A stretch of DNA of 64,000 bases, from contig SKCR01031871.1 in assembly GCA_019454045.1 (NCBI GenBank), positions 53,532 through 117,531 on the forward strand. Reading direction: 5' to 3'. Positions 22,947 to 31,949 of the stretch are shown in pieces (position 1 is the stretch's first letter; each line of letters begins with the position of its first letter). This DNA comes from Zanthoxylum bungeanum. Lineage: Eukaryota > Streptophyta > Magnoliopsida > Sapindales > Rutaceae. The notes under the pieces are model-generated. The model saw nothing but the letters and a program-made list of their open reading frames with translations. It searched no databases and was not told the DNA's origin. Position numbers and translations under genes: made by a program.

Positions 22947-23890
22947 GGCATTAGTCCATCATTTTGCATGCACAAAATTCTAATGAACGATGAGTGCAAA
23001 CCTACAATAGAGCATCAACGGAGACTAAATCCAATCATGAAGGAGGTTGTGAAGAATGAAATCATCAAATGGTTGGATGCTGGCATCATTTACCCCATCT
23101 CTGACAGCATTTGGGTGAGTCCTATACAGTGTGTGCCAAAGAATTGAGGAATTATTGTAGTCACTAATGAAAAGAATGAGATGATTCTAACAAGAACGGT
23201 GACTGGATTGAGAGTATGCATGGACTATCGGAAGCTGAACAAAGTAACAAGGAATGATTATTTTCCGCTGTCATTCATTGATCAGATGCTAGATAGATAG
23301 GCGGGACATGAGTTCTATTATTTTCTGGATGGATATTCGGGGTATAATCAGATTTACATCGCTCATCATGAGAAAACCATATTTACATGTCCATATGGTA
23401 CTTTTGCTTTCCACAGAATGCCATTTGGATTATGTAAAGCTCCTGCTACATTTCAACGTTGCATAATGGCCATCTTCTCAGACATGCTGGAACAAAGTAT
23501 GGAGGTTTTCATGGATGATTTCTCTGTGTTTGGAGACTCTTTCGACCACTGCTTGCAAAATCTAGAACAAGTGTTACAAAGGTGCGAAGATACTAACATG
23601 GTACTCAACTGGGAGAAATGACACTTCATGGTGCATGAAGGCATTATCCTAGGACATCGGATCTCACAAAAGGGAATCGAGGTAGACAAAGAAAAGATCG
23701 AGACAATTGAAAAAATACCTCATTCAACATCTGTCAAAGGGATTCGGAGTTTTCTCGGACATGCAGGCTTTTACATGAGATTTATCAAAGACTTCTCAAA
23801 GATTGCTAAACCTCTGTGCAATCTTCTGGAGAAAGATGTGTCTTTCAACTTCACCAAAGAATGTCATGAAGATTTTGAGATCTTAAAATA
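22947..23890 (+). pseudogene. Athila-like reverse transcriptase
   Basis: Ty3/gypsy RT. Motifs in order are EVVKNEIIKWLDAGIIYPI, VSPIQCVPKN, TGLRVCMDYRKLNKVTRNDYFPL, FLDGYSGYNQI (first catalytic Asp), CPYGTFAFHRMPFGLCKAPATFQRCM-like, then VFMDDFSVFGDSFDHCL with the catalytic Asp pair. GILGHRIS-type and RSFLGHAGFYMRFIKDFSKIAKPL mark the RT end. In-frame stops lie at about 23146 (TGA), 23299 (TAG), 23619 (TGA) and 23889 (TAG). The frame is otherwise kept, so decay is mainly by point mutation. Confidence 0.93.
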
Positions 23891-24440
23891 GAAGCTGGTC
23901 TCTGCCTCCATCATAGTAGCACCAGACTGGACTCTTCCATTTGAGGTGATGTGCGATGCTAGTGATTTTGCTGTAGGTGCAGTTTTGGGACAACGCAAAG
24001 TAAAGATTTTCCATACCATTTACTACTCCAGCAGAACTCTGAATGAAGCACAACTCAACTACACAACCACTAAAAAGGAGTTGCTTACAGTTGTGTTTGC
24101 TTTTGATAAATTCCGCTCATATCTGTTTGGTCCCAAAGTGGTGGTCTACACAGATCATTCAGTAATCAAATACATAATCGCGAAGAAAGATGCCAAACCC
24201 AGATTTATCCGTTGGATACTTCTACTGCAAGAATTTGATGTGGGGATCAGAGACAGGAAAGAGATAAAAAACCAAGTGGCAGATCACTTATTGAGGCTTG
24301 AGAATGGAGAAACAGCTAGCAATGAACTGACATCAAAGAAAATTTTCCAGATGAACAGTTATTTTCCATGAAACAACATGATGTCCATTGGTATGCTGAC
24401 TATGTCTTTAACTACATAGTATCAGGAAAATGACCGTTAG
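23891..24440 (+). pseudogene. Athila-like RNase H
   Basis: The frame resumes with [20 protein letters not shown], then [15 protein letters not shown] (first catalytic Asp), [22 protein letters not shown] (Glu), [12 protein letters not shown] (Asp) and [20 protein letters not shown] stop or slip near 24370 breaks the linker to integrase, and further stops occur at about 24432 and 24495. Confidence 0.9.
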
Positions 24441-24499
24441 AATAGACAACTCAACAACGGAAGAAATTCTTCAAAGAAGTCAAGCACTATGACTAGGAT

Positions 24500-25690
24500 G
24501 AGACGTACCTGTTCAAACATTGTGCTGATCAATTACTAAGACGTTGTGTTCCACATGATGAGGTCAATAGTGTTCTGCAATATTGTCATTCATCACCATA
24601 CGACGGACACTTCAGCGGAAATAAAACTGCAGCCAAAGTCCTACAATTAGGTTTGTTCTGGCCCACTCTATTTAAAGATGCTTATCTTTTTGCTCTTCAA
24701 TGTGACATGTGCCAAAGAACGGGGAATATTTCGATGAGAAATGAGGGACCTTTACAAAACATTCTGGAAATGGAGATATTTGATGTGTGGGGGATTGATT
24801 TTATGGGACCTTTTGTTCCATCATTTAGAAACCTGTACATACTAGTTGCAGTAGAATACATCTCCAAATGGGTTGAAGCAATAGCATTGCCATCAAATGA
24901 TTCTAAAGTGGTGATAAAATTCCTTAAAAAGTATATTTTCACTCCCTTTGTAATACCTCGGGCGATTATCAGCGATGATGGCACATATTTCTGCAACAGA
25001 TACTTCGATGCACTCCTATCTAAATACAGAGTTACTTATAAAGTTGCAACTGCTTACCATCCACAATCAAATGGACAGGTTGAAGTTTCAAACAGGGAGA
25101 TCAAAATTTTTTTGGAAAGAACCGTTGGATCAACGAGGAAGGACTGGTCTGAAAAACTGAATGATGCACTATGGGCCTACCGGACAGCTTACAAGACACC
25201 CATCGGTATGTCCTCATATCGAATGGTGTTTGGGAAAACATGTCATTTGCCAGTTGATCTTGACATAAGGCATACTGGGCACCGAAGAAGTTGAATCTCA
25301 ATCCACAAGCTGCAAGAGAAAAACGGCTCCACCAACTCAACGAATTGGAGGAATTATGCCTACAAGCTTATGAGAATGCCAGAATATATAAAGAAAAGAT
25401 GAAGAAATGGCATGATAAAAAGATATTGCGTAGACAACTTGAGCCAGGGCAGCAGGTGTTGTTATATGATTCATGGTTGAAACTTTTCCCTGAAAAGCTA
25501 AAATCAAAATGGTCAGGTCCATTTGTGATTACTCAGGTTTTACCATACGGAGTTGTTGAGATATACAACCCCAAGTCCGACAACACATTCAAAGTTAATA
25601 GCCAGCGTGTCTAGCACTACTGGGAAGAATCAATTGAGCGACGAAAAGAAATTGTCACACTTTCAGATCCAGCCTAACATCCGGGCAGTC
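24500..25690 (+). pseudogene. Athila-like integrase
   Basis: The zinc site region includes [19 protein letters not shown] and [12 protein letters not shown]. The catalytic core has [12 protein letters not shown] (first Asp), [13 protein letters not shown] (second Asp) and [17 protein letters not shown] (Glu), then [23 protein letters not shown] frameshift at about 25292 leads into the C-terminal domain: ENARIYKEKMKKWHDKKILRR, PGQQVLLYDSWLKLFP and KSKWSGPFVITQVLPYGVVEI. A TAG at 25612 falls where other Athila elements have a Lys before HYW. No chromodomain is seen, as expected for this lineage. Confidence 0.92.
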
Positions 25691-25815
25691 ATGTCAAACT
25701 GACGACGTTAAACTTAGCGCTAGCTGGGAAGCAACCCATGCAATTTGTGTATATATTTAGATTTGGTGTGTTTTATTTTTGTGTTTAATTTGTGTAGGTA
25801 AAGTCACATTTTAGG

Positions 25816-26259
25816 ATGGAAGAAGCTCTCGCAAATCTTCACAAGTAATTTCCTTCTCTCCCTCAAAACTCCCTGATGAAAGTTTACAAAGCTCGCTTGG
25901 AACGGATGAGACTACTGATGATCAAAGGTATTCCTACTGACATTCGTTGGATTATTGAAGCACGGGTCCAATTATCAGGTGAGTCCTCTGACTCTTTTAT
26001 TTCAAATATGTCTGGTTTAGGAAGAAGCACAATTGCTAAAAAGATGAGAGCTAAAAGAATGGGTGTTTGTTATAAATATGCTCGCATGACATGTAATACT
26101 CGTTGTCGTTCTTTAGAAATGGTGTCTGATAACCGTGAATTTAAGATTAAATTCATTGAGGATGGCTTGAGTAAGGAGTATTTGAAAGAAATATCTAAGA
26201 CGCTTGAGGCGCATCCCAGTGGATATGTATATCACGCAACTCGTATGTTACATACATAA
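25816..26259 (+). pseudogene. Extra ORF: small basic Cys-containing protein, weakly like plant-virus nucleic-acid-binding proteins
   Basis: ATG 25816 is in frame with the long ORF; one TAA at 25846 interrupts it, and an internal ATG follows at 25876. The product is about 147 residues. From 25876 the first ~50 residues are rich in Arg, Ile and Leu. Then come a GLGRSTIAKKMRAKRMG basic stretch and a CYKYARMTCNTRC segment, followed by FIEDGLSKEYLKEI. The order GRS-x-x-A, Arg/Lys cluster, Cys pairs and a short helical tail is reminiscent of the small Cys-rich nucleic-acid-binding proteins of carlavirus-type plant viruses. Only part of a four-Cys finger remains and the similarity was judged by eye. 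It lies between integrase and the LOG-like ORF in the same orientation. It could also be a lineage-specific Athila protein. I do not assign a function. Confidence 0.55.
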
Positions 26260-26439
26260 TTCCGAAAAGAAAGACAACAGTATTGTCTCGGGAATCTGAC
26301 TCTAAAAGATCTCATTTGCCAATTTATAAGAAAATTGGATTGGAAGCTTGTCCCTGACGCATAGACATCATTCAAGTCGTTACATCCTGTAAATATTATT
26401 TTCCTTGTCTTTATCTAATAATTATGATTTGTTTGTTAT

Positions 26440-26556
26440 TTTATTTTCTCCGACAGGATCCAGACTTTTTGACTTTCACGATATATTTTACTATTCAGCT
26501 AATAATTTTCATTTGGCAGGTACTAGTGCTATTATTACTCACCTTTTTTCAGGTTC
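26440..26556 (+). promoter_or_regulatory. Cluster of candidate 3' splice acceptors before the LOG-like ORF
   Basis: Three pyrimidine-rich tracts end in AG within 120 bp: TTTTCTCCGACAG (to about 26457), TCATTTGGCAG (to about 26520) and CACCTTTTTTCAG (to about 26554). They lie 50-150 bp upstream of the LOG-like ATG. Spliced subgenomic RNAs are one known way for retroelements to express genes downstream of pol. Function here is inference. Confidence 0.3.
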
Positions 26557-26603
26557 TATAAATTCAGCTCATCATTGCACTTTTGAAGGCATCCAGAGTT
26601 GAA

Positions 26604-27257
26604 ATGGAAGCCACTTCAAGAAGACGAGTTGTAAACATCTGTGTGTTTTACGGTACTAGTGCTGGTTCTAAACCATTATTCATTGCAGCAGCACAGGAAT
26701 TGGGTCGAGTCATAGCTGAAAGTAATATGCACTTATTATATGGCGGTGGCAATCTTGGAATAATTGGGATCATTTCAAGGGCTGTACATGAAGGAGGAAG
26801 TCAAGTTTTGAGAATCATCTCAAAACCTTTGGCAGAGGCGAATCTTATAGGACCATCAAATGGAGAGGAACTTATCGTACCAGGTATGTCTGAATGACTG
26901 GTTGAAATGATTAACCATGCTGATGCTTTTATTACTTCGTCAGGTGGCTTGGGTACGATGAAGGAAATTTTTACAGTGTTATCTTGGGCGAACCTGAACA
27001 TACATCAGAAACCGATTGGACTGTTTAACGCTGATGGATTTTATGACTTTCTTTGTGTGTTTCTTGATGATGCTCGAAGAAATGGGTTCGTGTCAAAACC
27101 TGTAAAAAATCTCTTCTTCACTACCAGAACTACCCATGATTTAATTGACCAAATTTTAGCATTTGAACCACAAATTGACCCTATCATTTCCAAGATTAAT
27201 TGGTCCGATAATGATCGTGGTAAGAAGCGTCGGATAATTCTGGATCTTAACCTTTAA
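26604..27257 (+). pseudogene. LOG-like: LOG-family cytokinin phosphoribohydrolase-like gene carried by the retrotransposon
   Basis: LOG enzymes cleave cytokinin riboside 5'-monophosphates to free cytokinin and ribose 5-phosphate in the cytosol. From ATG 26604 to TAA 27257 the frame encodes about 217 residues, the normal LOG length, without introns. Family blocks are in order: VNICVFYGTSAGSKP near residues 10-25, LLYGGGNLGIIGIIS near 50, AVHEGGSQVL, DAFITSSGGLGTMKEIFTVL at about 110-130 (the PGGxGTxxE motif with Pro replaced by Ser), NIHQKPIGLFNADGFYDFL and DDARRNGFVS. One TGA at 26895-26897 stands where the family has a conserved catalytic Arg before the next helix (SE-stop-LVEM), consistent with CGA becoming TGA. 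The ORF lies after integrase and before the element's 3' UTR and PPT, in the element's orientation, so it is cargo and not a host neighbour. It reads as a decayed copy of a once complete gene. Confidence 0.85.
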
Positions 27258-27336
27258 TTTTCTTTTAAGACGTAGAATTTCAACTAATCAGGTACTATTC
27301 TCTAATCTCTTCTTCTACTTTTTAAGACATTGGGGA

Positions 27337-27370
27337 CAATGTCTCATTTAGGTTTGGGGGAGGGGAATAG
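27337..27370 (+). other. Internal polypurine tract
   Basis: GGTTTGGGGGAGGGGAATAG follows GACATTGGGGACAATGTCTC. Athila-type elements often have such a tract after the coding region as well as the one before the 3' LTR. It may act as a second plus-strand primer. Confidence 0.6.
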
Positions 27371-27831
27371 TTGATTAATATTTTTTTATGGTGTTGTTTT
27401 TATTTGATTTTTAGTCAAAATTTTTTAAAAATTCAAAAAATTAAAAAAATTTATAAAAATTAAAAAAATATTTTCTGTTTTTATGTTTTTAACATGATTA
27501 ATCAGGTGAAATTGGTGTGAGATAGCTGTGTAAGGAACTGTGTAAGGAATTTCCACTCCTGAGACGTATCTCAACATTTTTCGTAATAAGTTAATTTTTG
27601 TTTATTTCCTTTTGTATTATTAAATTTTTGAATTCTCCATAATACTGACTAAATTGGATCTTCATATGCTCAGTTGACAAGTATTATCAACATGCATGGT
27701 AACATACAGCCATGAGATGTATTTGAAAAATTTATAATATTCAGTGCTCTAGTTTAATTGGAGGAAACATCTAAGAAAAAGAAAAAGAAAAAAGAAAAAA
27801 GGAAAAAGAAAAAAGTGTGTATAAAATAAAA
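27371..27831 (+). other. 3' UTR of Athila element, A/T-rich, no gene
   Basis: Contains a TTTTTAAAAATTC/AAAAATTT run (27415-27475) and an AAAAAGAAAAAGAAAAAAG purine run (27776-27815). No convincing ORF is seen. Confidence 0.6.
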
Positions 27832-28220
27832 ATGTCTAAAATCCGAGTCATTAAGTCCGTAGGGGTATTTTAACACCTAGTGCCCTAAAGCAAACTGGTT
27901 TGGGAGTCACTGGCCCAAAGCTCGCTACATGGATCAAAGATGTTATAAAAATAAAAAGAAACATCTGAAATTCAAGTAATTAAGTCTGTAGGGGTGTCTT
28001 AACACCTAGTGCCCTAAAGCCAACTGGTTTGGGAGTCACTGGCCCAAAGCTCGTTACATAGATGGAAGATGTTGCTTTCTTTATTTTTTTTTTTAAAAAA
28101 AAGATAGAGATATCTGAAATCCTAGTAATTAAGTCTGTAATGGTGTCTTAACACCTAGTGCCCTAAAGCCAACTGGATTGGGAGTCACTGACCCAAAGCT
28201 CCCTACATAGATGGAAGATA
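27832..28220 (+). repeat. Three tandem copies of a ~110-bp unit in the 3' UTR
   Basis: Units at about 27832-27943, 27962-28074 and 28110-28220 share TAATTAAGTC(T/C)GTA, TAACACCTAGTGCCCTAAAG, ACTGG(T/A)TTGGGAGTCACTG and CCCAAAGCTC. They are separated by A- or T-rich spacers of different lengths. Each unit contains short complementary stretches and could fold in RNA. No coding sense. Confidence 0.9.
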
Positions 28221-28709
28221 TTGTATATAAATAAAAAAAATATTTCATTGCTAAAAAGTGTGAATTCTGATATAACTTTAGGACAAAAATATTACTCTCT
28301 TTTCAACTACACTAATGAATATTGTGGGCACAATGATTTGATTAATACCTTGTTGATTGTGTATATGAAGAATGGTAAAAATAATCTGAGAATTTACTTA
28401 TTTGGTAATTTAGAAAGAAAGAAAATATCTACTAACTTGGATAAGAAGTTTCACTTGTTTAGTCACTAACTTTTTTATTCTCTTTTCCCTTGTCTTTTTG
28501 CTTTTGTATGCATTAGATTGACGTTTGTGGGTATCGTCACTGTAAGCACTCACGAGACTACAACTCGTCCACTAGGGACACCTAGGGGTTTAAAGGCTTG
28601 TTGCATACGCTAAATGCAACTGTGATCCCTACGAAAGTGGCTTAGTTTAATTTTAATTATTTGTTGTATTTTATTTTGTTGTTTTGCTTGAGGACTAGCA
28701 AAATGTTAG
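28221..28709 (+). other. Distal 3' UTR of Athila element
   Basis: An 82-codon open frame (28221-28469) starts with TTG and resembles no family known to me; I do not call it a gene. The part from 28510 (ATTGACGTTTGTGGGTATCG) to the GCTTGAGGACTAGCAAAATG just before the PPT is a typical Athila 3' end. Confidence 0.55.
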
Positions 28710-28721
28710 GTTTGGGGGGTG
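28710..28721 (+). other. Polypurine tract before Athila 3' LTR
   Basis: GTTTGGGGGGTG directly precedes the 3' LTR start TGATGAGCGG at 28722. Confidence 0.8.
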
Positions 28722-29939
28722 TGATGAGCGGAAAATATATCAATATTTACCACCTATTTCACCTAATATTTTTTTTAGTTTTCGGGTCTGATGAACGTTT
28801 TGATGTGTTTTAGTTTATTTTACAGATAAAATAAAATTGAGACTTAATGGAATCATTTAGGACGAAATGTGGAACAAATAAGGTCAAAATCTGGACTTGA
28901 CGTGTTGATTATGGAGATTGGAAACTTGAAATGGTGATCTAACGAAGTACAATTTCAGAAATTCCAACTTTGTGCAATTATCGTATTTTAGCCATAACAT
29001 TTTACTCCGATATCTGATTGAGGTGATTCAAGTTTCAGATTAAATAAGACTCAAAGATCTACAATTTTGACGTTCATAATAATTTCGAATTATGAATATT
29101 TCATGACCGAAATTGATGAAATATTCGGAAGTGTGTTATGTGTAATTATTTAAGTCATTTTCAAAATAAAATTAAAATAAATAAAAATTGTCAAACTTCC
29201 ACCAAACATGCTTGCATATTTGGTGGAGGATTTGGTGTCATGTTTGGTGTCATGTTTGATGCCATGTTTGGTGGAGCCATTGGTGGAGAAATTGGTGGAA
29301 GCCTTTAGATTTTCCTATAAATACCAAGCTAAACTTTGTAAATTTCTCATGCTTTCTTTGGAGGAATTTCTCTATGAAAACCTAAAGAAAAGTGTCTTGT
29401 ATATTTATTTAAGTTTTCTTGTATTTTCTTTTTATTTAATTAATAAAATTTTGTGTGCTTTCATTTACAGCATTAGCAGGTAATCTCATTCTGCTGTGGT
29501 GAAAAGGTGAGACTTTTAATATAATGAATTAGATTAATCTCCCTTATTTTTTTTAAAATTTGGATTAATTAGTTACCGCCTATATGGCCGGTTTAGGTGA
29601 CAACCTTATTTACCACCTATATGGCCGGTTTTACATTTCAGACGTAGTTTCCGCCTATATGGTCGGTTTAGGTCATAACCTTGTTACCGTCTATATAGTC
29701 GGTTGGACTTAATTGAGACAAATGAAATTTCCGCCTTTATGGTCCGGTTAAATATAATTAATTAATCGGTAAACATTGATAATAAGGGAGATTTCTAATT
29801 TTGAAATATTAAAAGTGGATCCTCTAACCCCCAGTATTTTTCTTTTATTGTACTTTTATTTTTTTTAATTTCCGAGCATTTTATTTATGTCATTTACTTT
29901 ATTTAAGTTTTTACTAACCTTAGATATGTTTCGTAACTA
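28722..29939 (+). repeat. Athila-like 3' LTR, truncated
   Basis: Collinear with 8596 to about 9815. Homology ends at TTTCGTAACTA, after which the sequence is that of a minus-strand copia LTR (ACGATTCTCAATATACCC). The last ~700 bp of the LTR are missing. Confidence 0.92.
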
Positions 29940-30508
29940 CGATTCTCAATATACCCAGAAGAGGCGTACACAGAACCTGTTAAAGTCTCGGACGACCAAA
30001 ACCAAAGTATACTGATTGTCGCAAGTATTAGAGATGCAAGTCTCATGTTAAGACCAAATACACCTACCCTGATTCAGATTCCCATAGACACATGGTCATA
30101 CTACCAATGGGATTCTGATGGGTCTATCTAGAGCGAAGCTGTTTCCGTACCATCGGTAAACAGAACCTCCTGTTACACTTGCATGAGTATCCAATACCCA
30201 AATATATGAGAACTATGCTGTTACGCTTCTATAATACGCACAAGTGTAATACTAGCCTATTCTGTATTATTGATGTCCAGTCTCGATAATACTACGACTA
30301 GAGATATTTAATGATTAAACCTTAGTAGATTAATATTGTCTCATATCTTATTAATCCGGTACTAATCATATGGATTTTTATCATTTATATATCCAGGTAA
30401 TCCAATTACAAATTCCAAAAGATCAATTTCCTTTGTCACATAGTTAATTTGTACAACAACACTATGTTTTGTACAAATAATGATGCTATGGGTCATAATT
30501 ATCCAACA
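29937..30508 (-). repeat. Truncated 3' LTR of minus-strand copia
   Basis: It matches 39869-40441 with scattered differences. The minus-strand start TGTTGGATAATTATG is at 30508. Only the first ~570 of about 1946 bp are present; the rest was lost at the junction with the Athila LTR. Confidence 0.9.
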
Positions 30509-30525
30509 ATCTCACACTTGGCCTA
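30509..30525 (-). other. Polypurine tract of minus-strand copia
   Basis: On the minus strand GGCCAAGTGTGAGAT directly precedes the LTR start TGTTGGATAA. It matches the AAGTGGGAG-type copia tract with one change. Confidence 0.65.
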
Positions 30526-30699
30526 TAGCCAATCACTCAAGTGTCCAACACCTGAACTGTGTACAGGTCGCTCAAACTTCTGCTGATAAATAGCTTTCGT
30601 CAGCGGATTTGCAAGGTTATCATCTTATACGATTTATTTGATCATCACATCGCCACGATGTATGATCTTACGAATCAGATGAATTAGTCGAAGTACATA

Positions 30700-31255
30700 C
30701 TTGGATCACTGATGAGACCGCGGTTCTTTAGCCTATGTTGTAGCCTAGCTCAGCTGCTAACAGAACTACTCCTAATCTAATTAGGATTATATAGTTCCAA
30801 AGTGCTTCTTTTGTTGCCTCAGCTGCAGTAATATTCCGCTTTTATTGTTTAATCGGCAACAATATCTTGCTTGGAAGATTTCCAGCTCACTGTTCTGTTA
30901 TTCAAACTAAATATGTACCCTTATTGTGGCTTACAGTCGTCTTTCTCGGTTTGGAAACTTGCAGCGATAACCCAGTCACCTCAAGTTCTCATTTCCCATA
31001 TTCTCAGAAAGCTTCCTTAGTTCATCTAAGATACTCAAGGATGTTCTTTACTCAATCCAGTGACCATCACCTGGATGGGCCTGATTGTGACTGCATATGC
31101 TCAAAGAATATGAGACATCAAGTAGCGTACATATCAAAACGTACGAACTCTGGGAGGGTATCAACAACTTTCTAGATATATCCCAGTAGATCTTTATTCC
31201 CATAATAAATCCTCCTTCTCCCAGGTATTCCACGGAGAATTTTATGAAAGCCAAG
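30700..31255 (-). pseudogene. Copia RNase H remnant
   Basis: Scattered, frameshifted matches on the minus strand: a TRPD-like SYVLICTLLDVSYSLS segment, a TVSWKSSKQ segment near 30920 and an EAEYY-like segment near 30860. No frame is open for long. Identified mainly by position between RT and the 3' LTR. Confidence 0.6.
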
Positions 31256-31265
31256 CTTTCACCGA

Positions 31266-31880
31266 TTATACTATGGGAATGTCATTGCTAAAAAGCAATA
31301 CATCATCAATGTATAGGACAGTGATTGTCAGTGCGCTCCCACTAACCCTCTTATATACACAAGAATCATCTTCGTTTTTAATTAAATCATATACCATTAT
31401 GATTACATCAAAATGATGGTTCCAAGAATTCAATGCTTGCTTCAATCCAAAAATGGATTGATTTAATTTGCAAACCTTGTTTGTATATTTTGGTACGACA
31501 AAATCGTCAGGATATTGCATACAAACATCCTCCAAAAGGTTTTTGTTAAGGAAAGTGGTTTTGGCATCCATCTTCCATATTTCGTAAATGAAATATGCAG
31601 TTATAGCAAGCATTATCCGAATGGATTTAATCATGACAATAGGTGAAAAAGTTTCATCGTAATCGATATTATGTCGTTGACGATACCCTTTCTGTACAAG
31701 CCTAGCTGCGTATATTTGTATGTTGCCATCCATGTCTGTCTTCCTTGAAGACCCATTTAATACCAATAAGCACAATGCCTTTTAGTATATCAACCAGTGT
31801 CCAAACTTGGTTGTATACATGGAATCCATTTCGGACTTCATGGCACTTTGCCATAAATGGAGTCGATACCTTGTATCACT
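31266..31880 (-). pseudogene. Copia reverse transcriptase (minus strand)
   Basis: The open stretch 31775-31266 carries DGNIQIYAARLVQKGYRQR, IDYDETFSPIVMIKSIRIML, the DAKTTFLNKNL region, QSIFGLKQALNSWN and catalytic YIDDVLLFSND at about 31295. The N-terminal part upstream (to about 31880) is frameshifted. Several family residues have changed (KARL is AARL, GLKQAxRxW is GLKQALNSW). Confidence 0.87.
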
Positions 31881-31949
31881 TCCTCATACGTAGTCGGTCC
31901 ATCTTCCTCAATAAGATTAATATCTACATGAGGTGATATCAGAAACCCA

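Larger units (their letters stand above)
8596..29939 (+). mobile_element. Athila-like Ty3/gypsy retrotransposon with extra LOG-like ORF, 3' LTR truncated
   Basis: Order: 5' LTR 8596-10530, PBS 10537-10554, gag 10708-12790, protease, RT, RNase H and integrase 21947-25690, extra ORFs 25816-27257, long 3' UTR with a tandem repeat, PPT, and 3' LTR 28722-29939 (truncated). The gag motifs (LKDRAKAWLHSLP, QCQAITLKSGT), the tRNA-Asp primer site and the TTTGGGGG polypurine tracts are typical of the Athila lineage. A hAT MITE (11552-12107) and a copia element (12799-21941) are inserted. The element proper is about 11.6 kb of what remains. Pol carries many stops and a few frameshifts, so the element is dead. 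The 5 bp to the left is GTAAG; the right flank is lost. Confidence 0.9.

Noticed and set aside
26604..27257. LOG-like ORF as an ordinary host gene next to a transposon
   Set aside because: It is intronless, lies between integrase and the PPT/3' LTR in the element's orientation, and both element ends are identified around it.
28221..28469. 82-codon open frame in the Athila 3' UTR
   Set aside because: Starts with TTG, AT-rich, no motif, and lies in a region that is non-coding in related elements.
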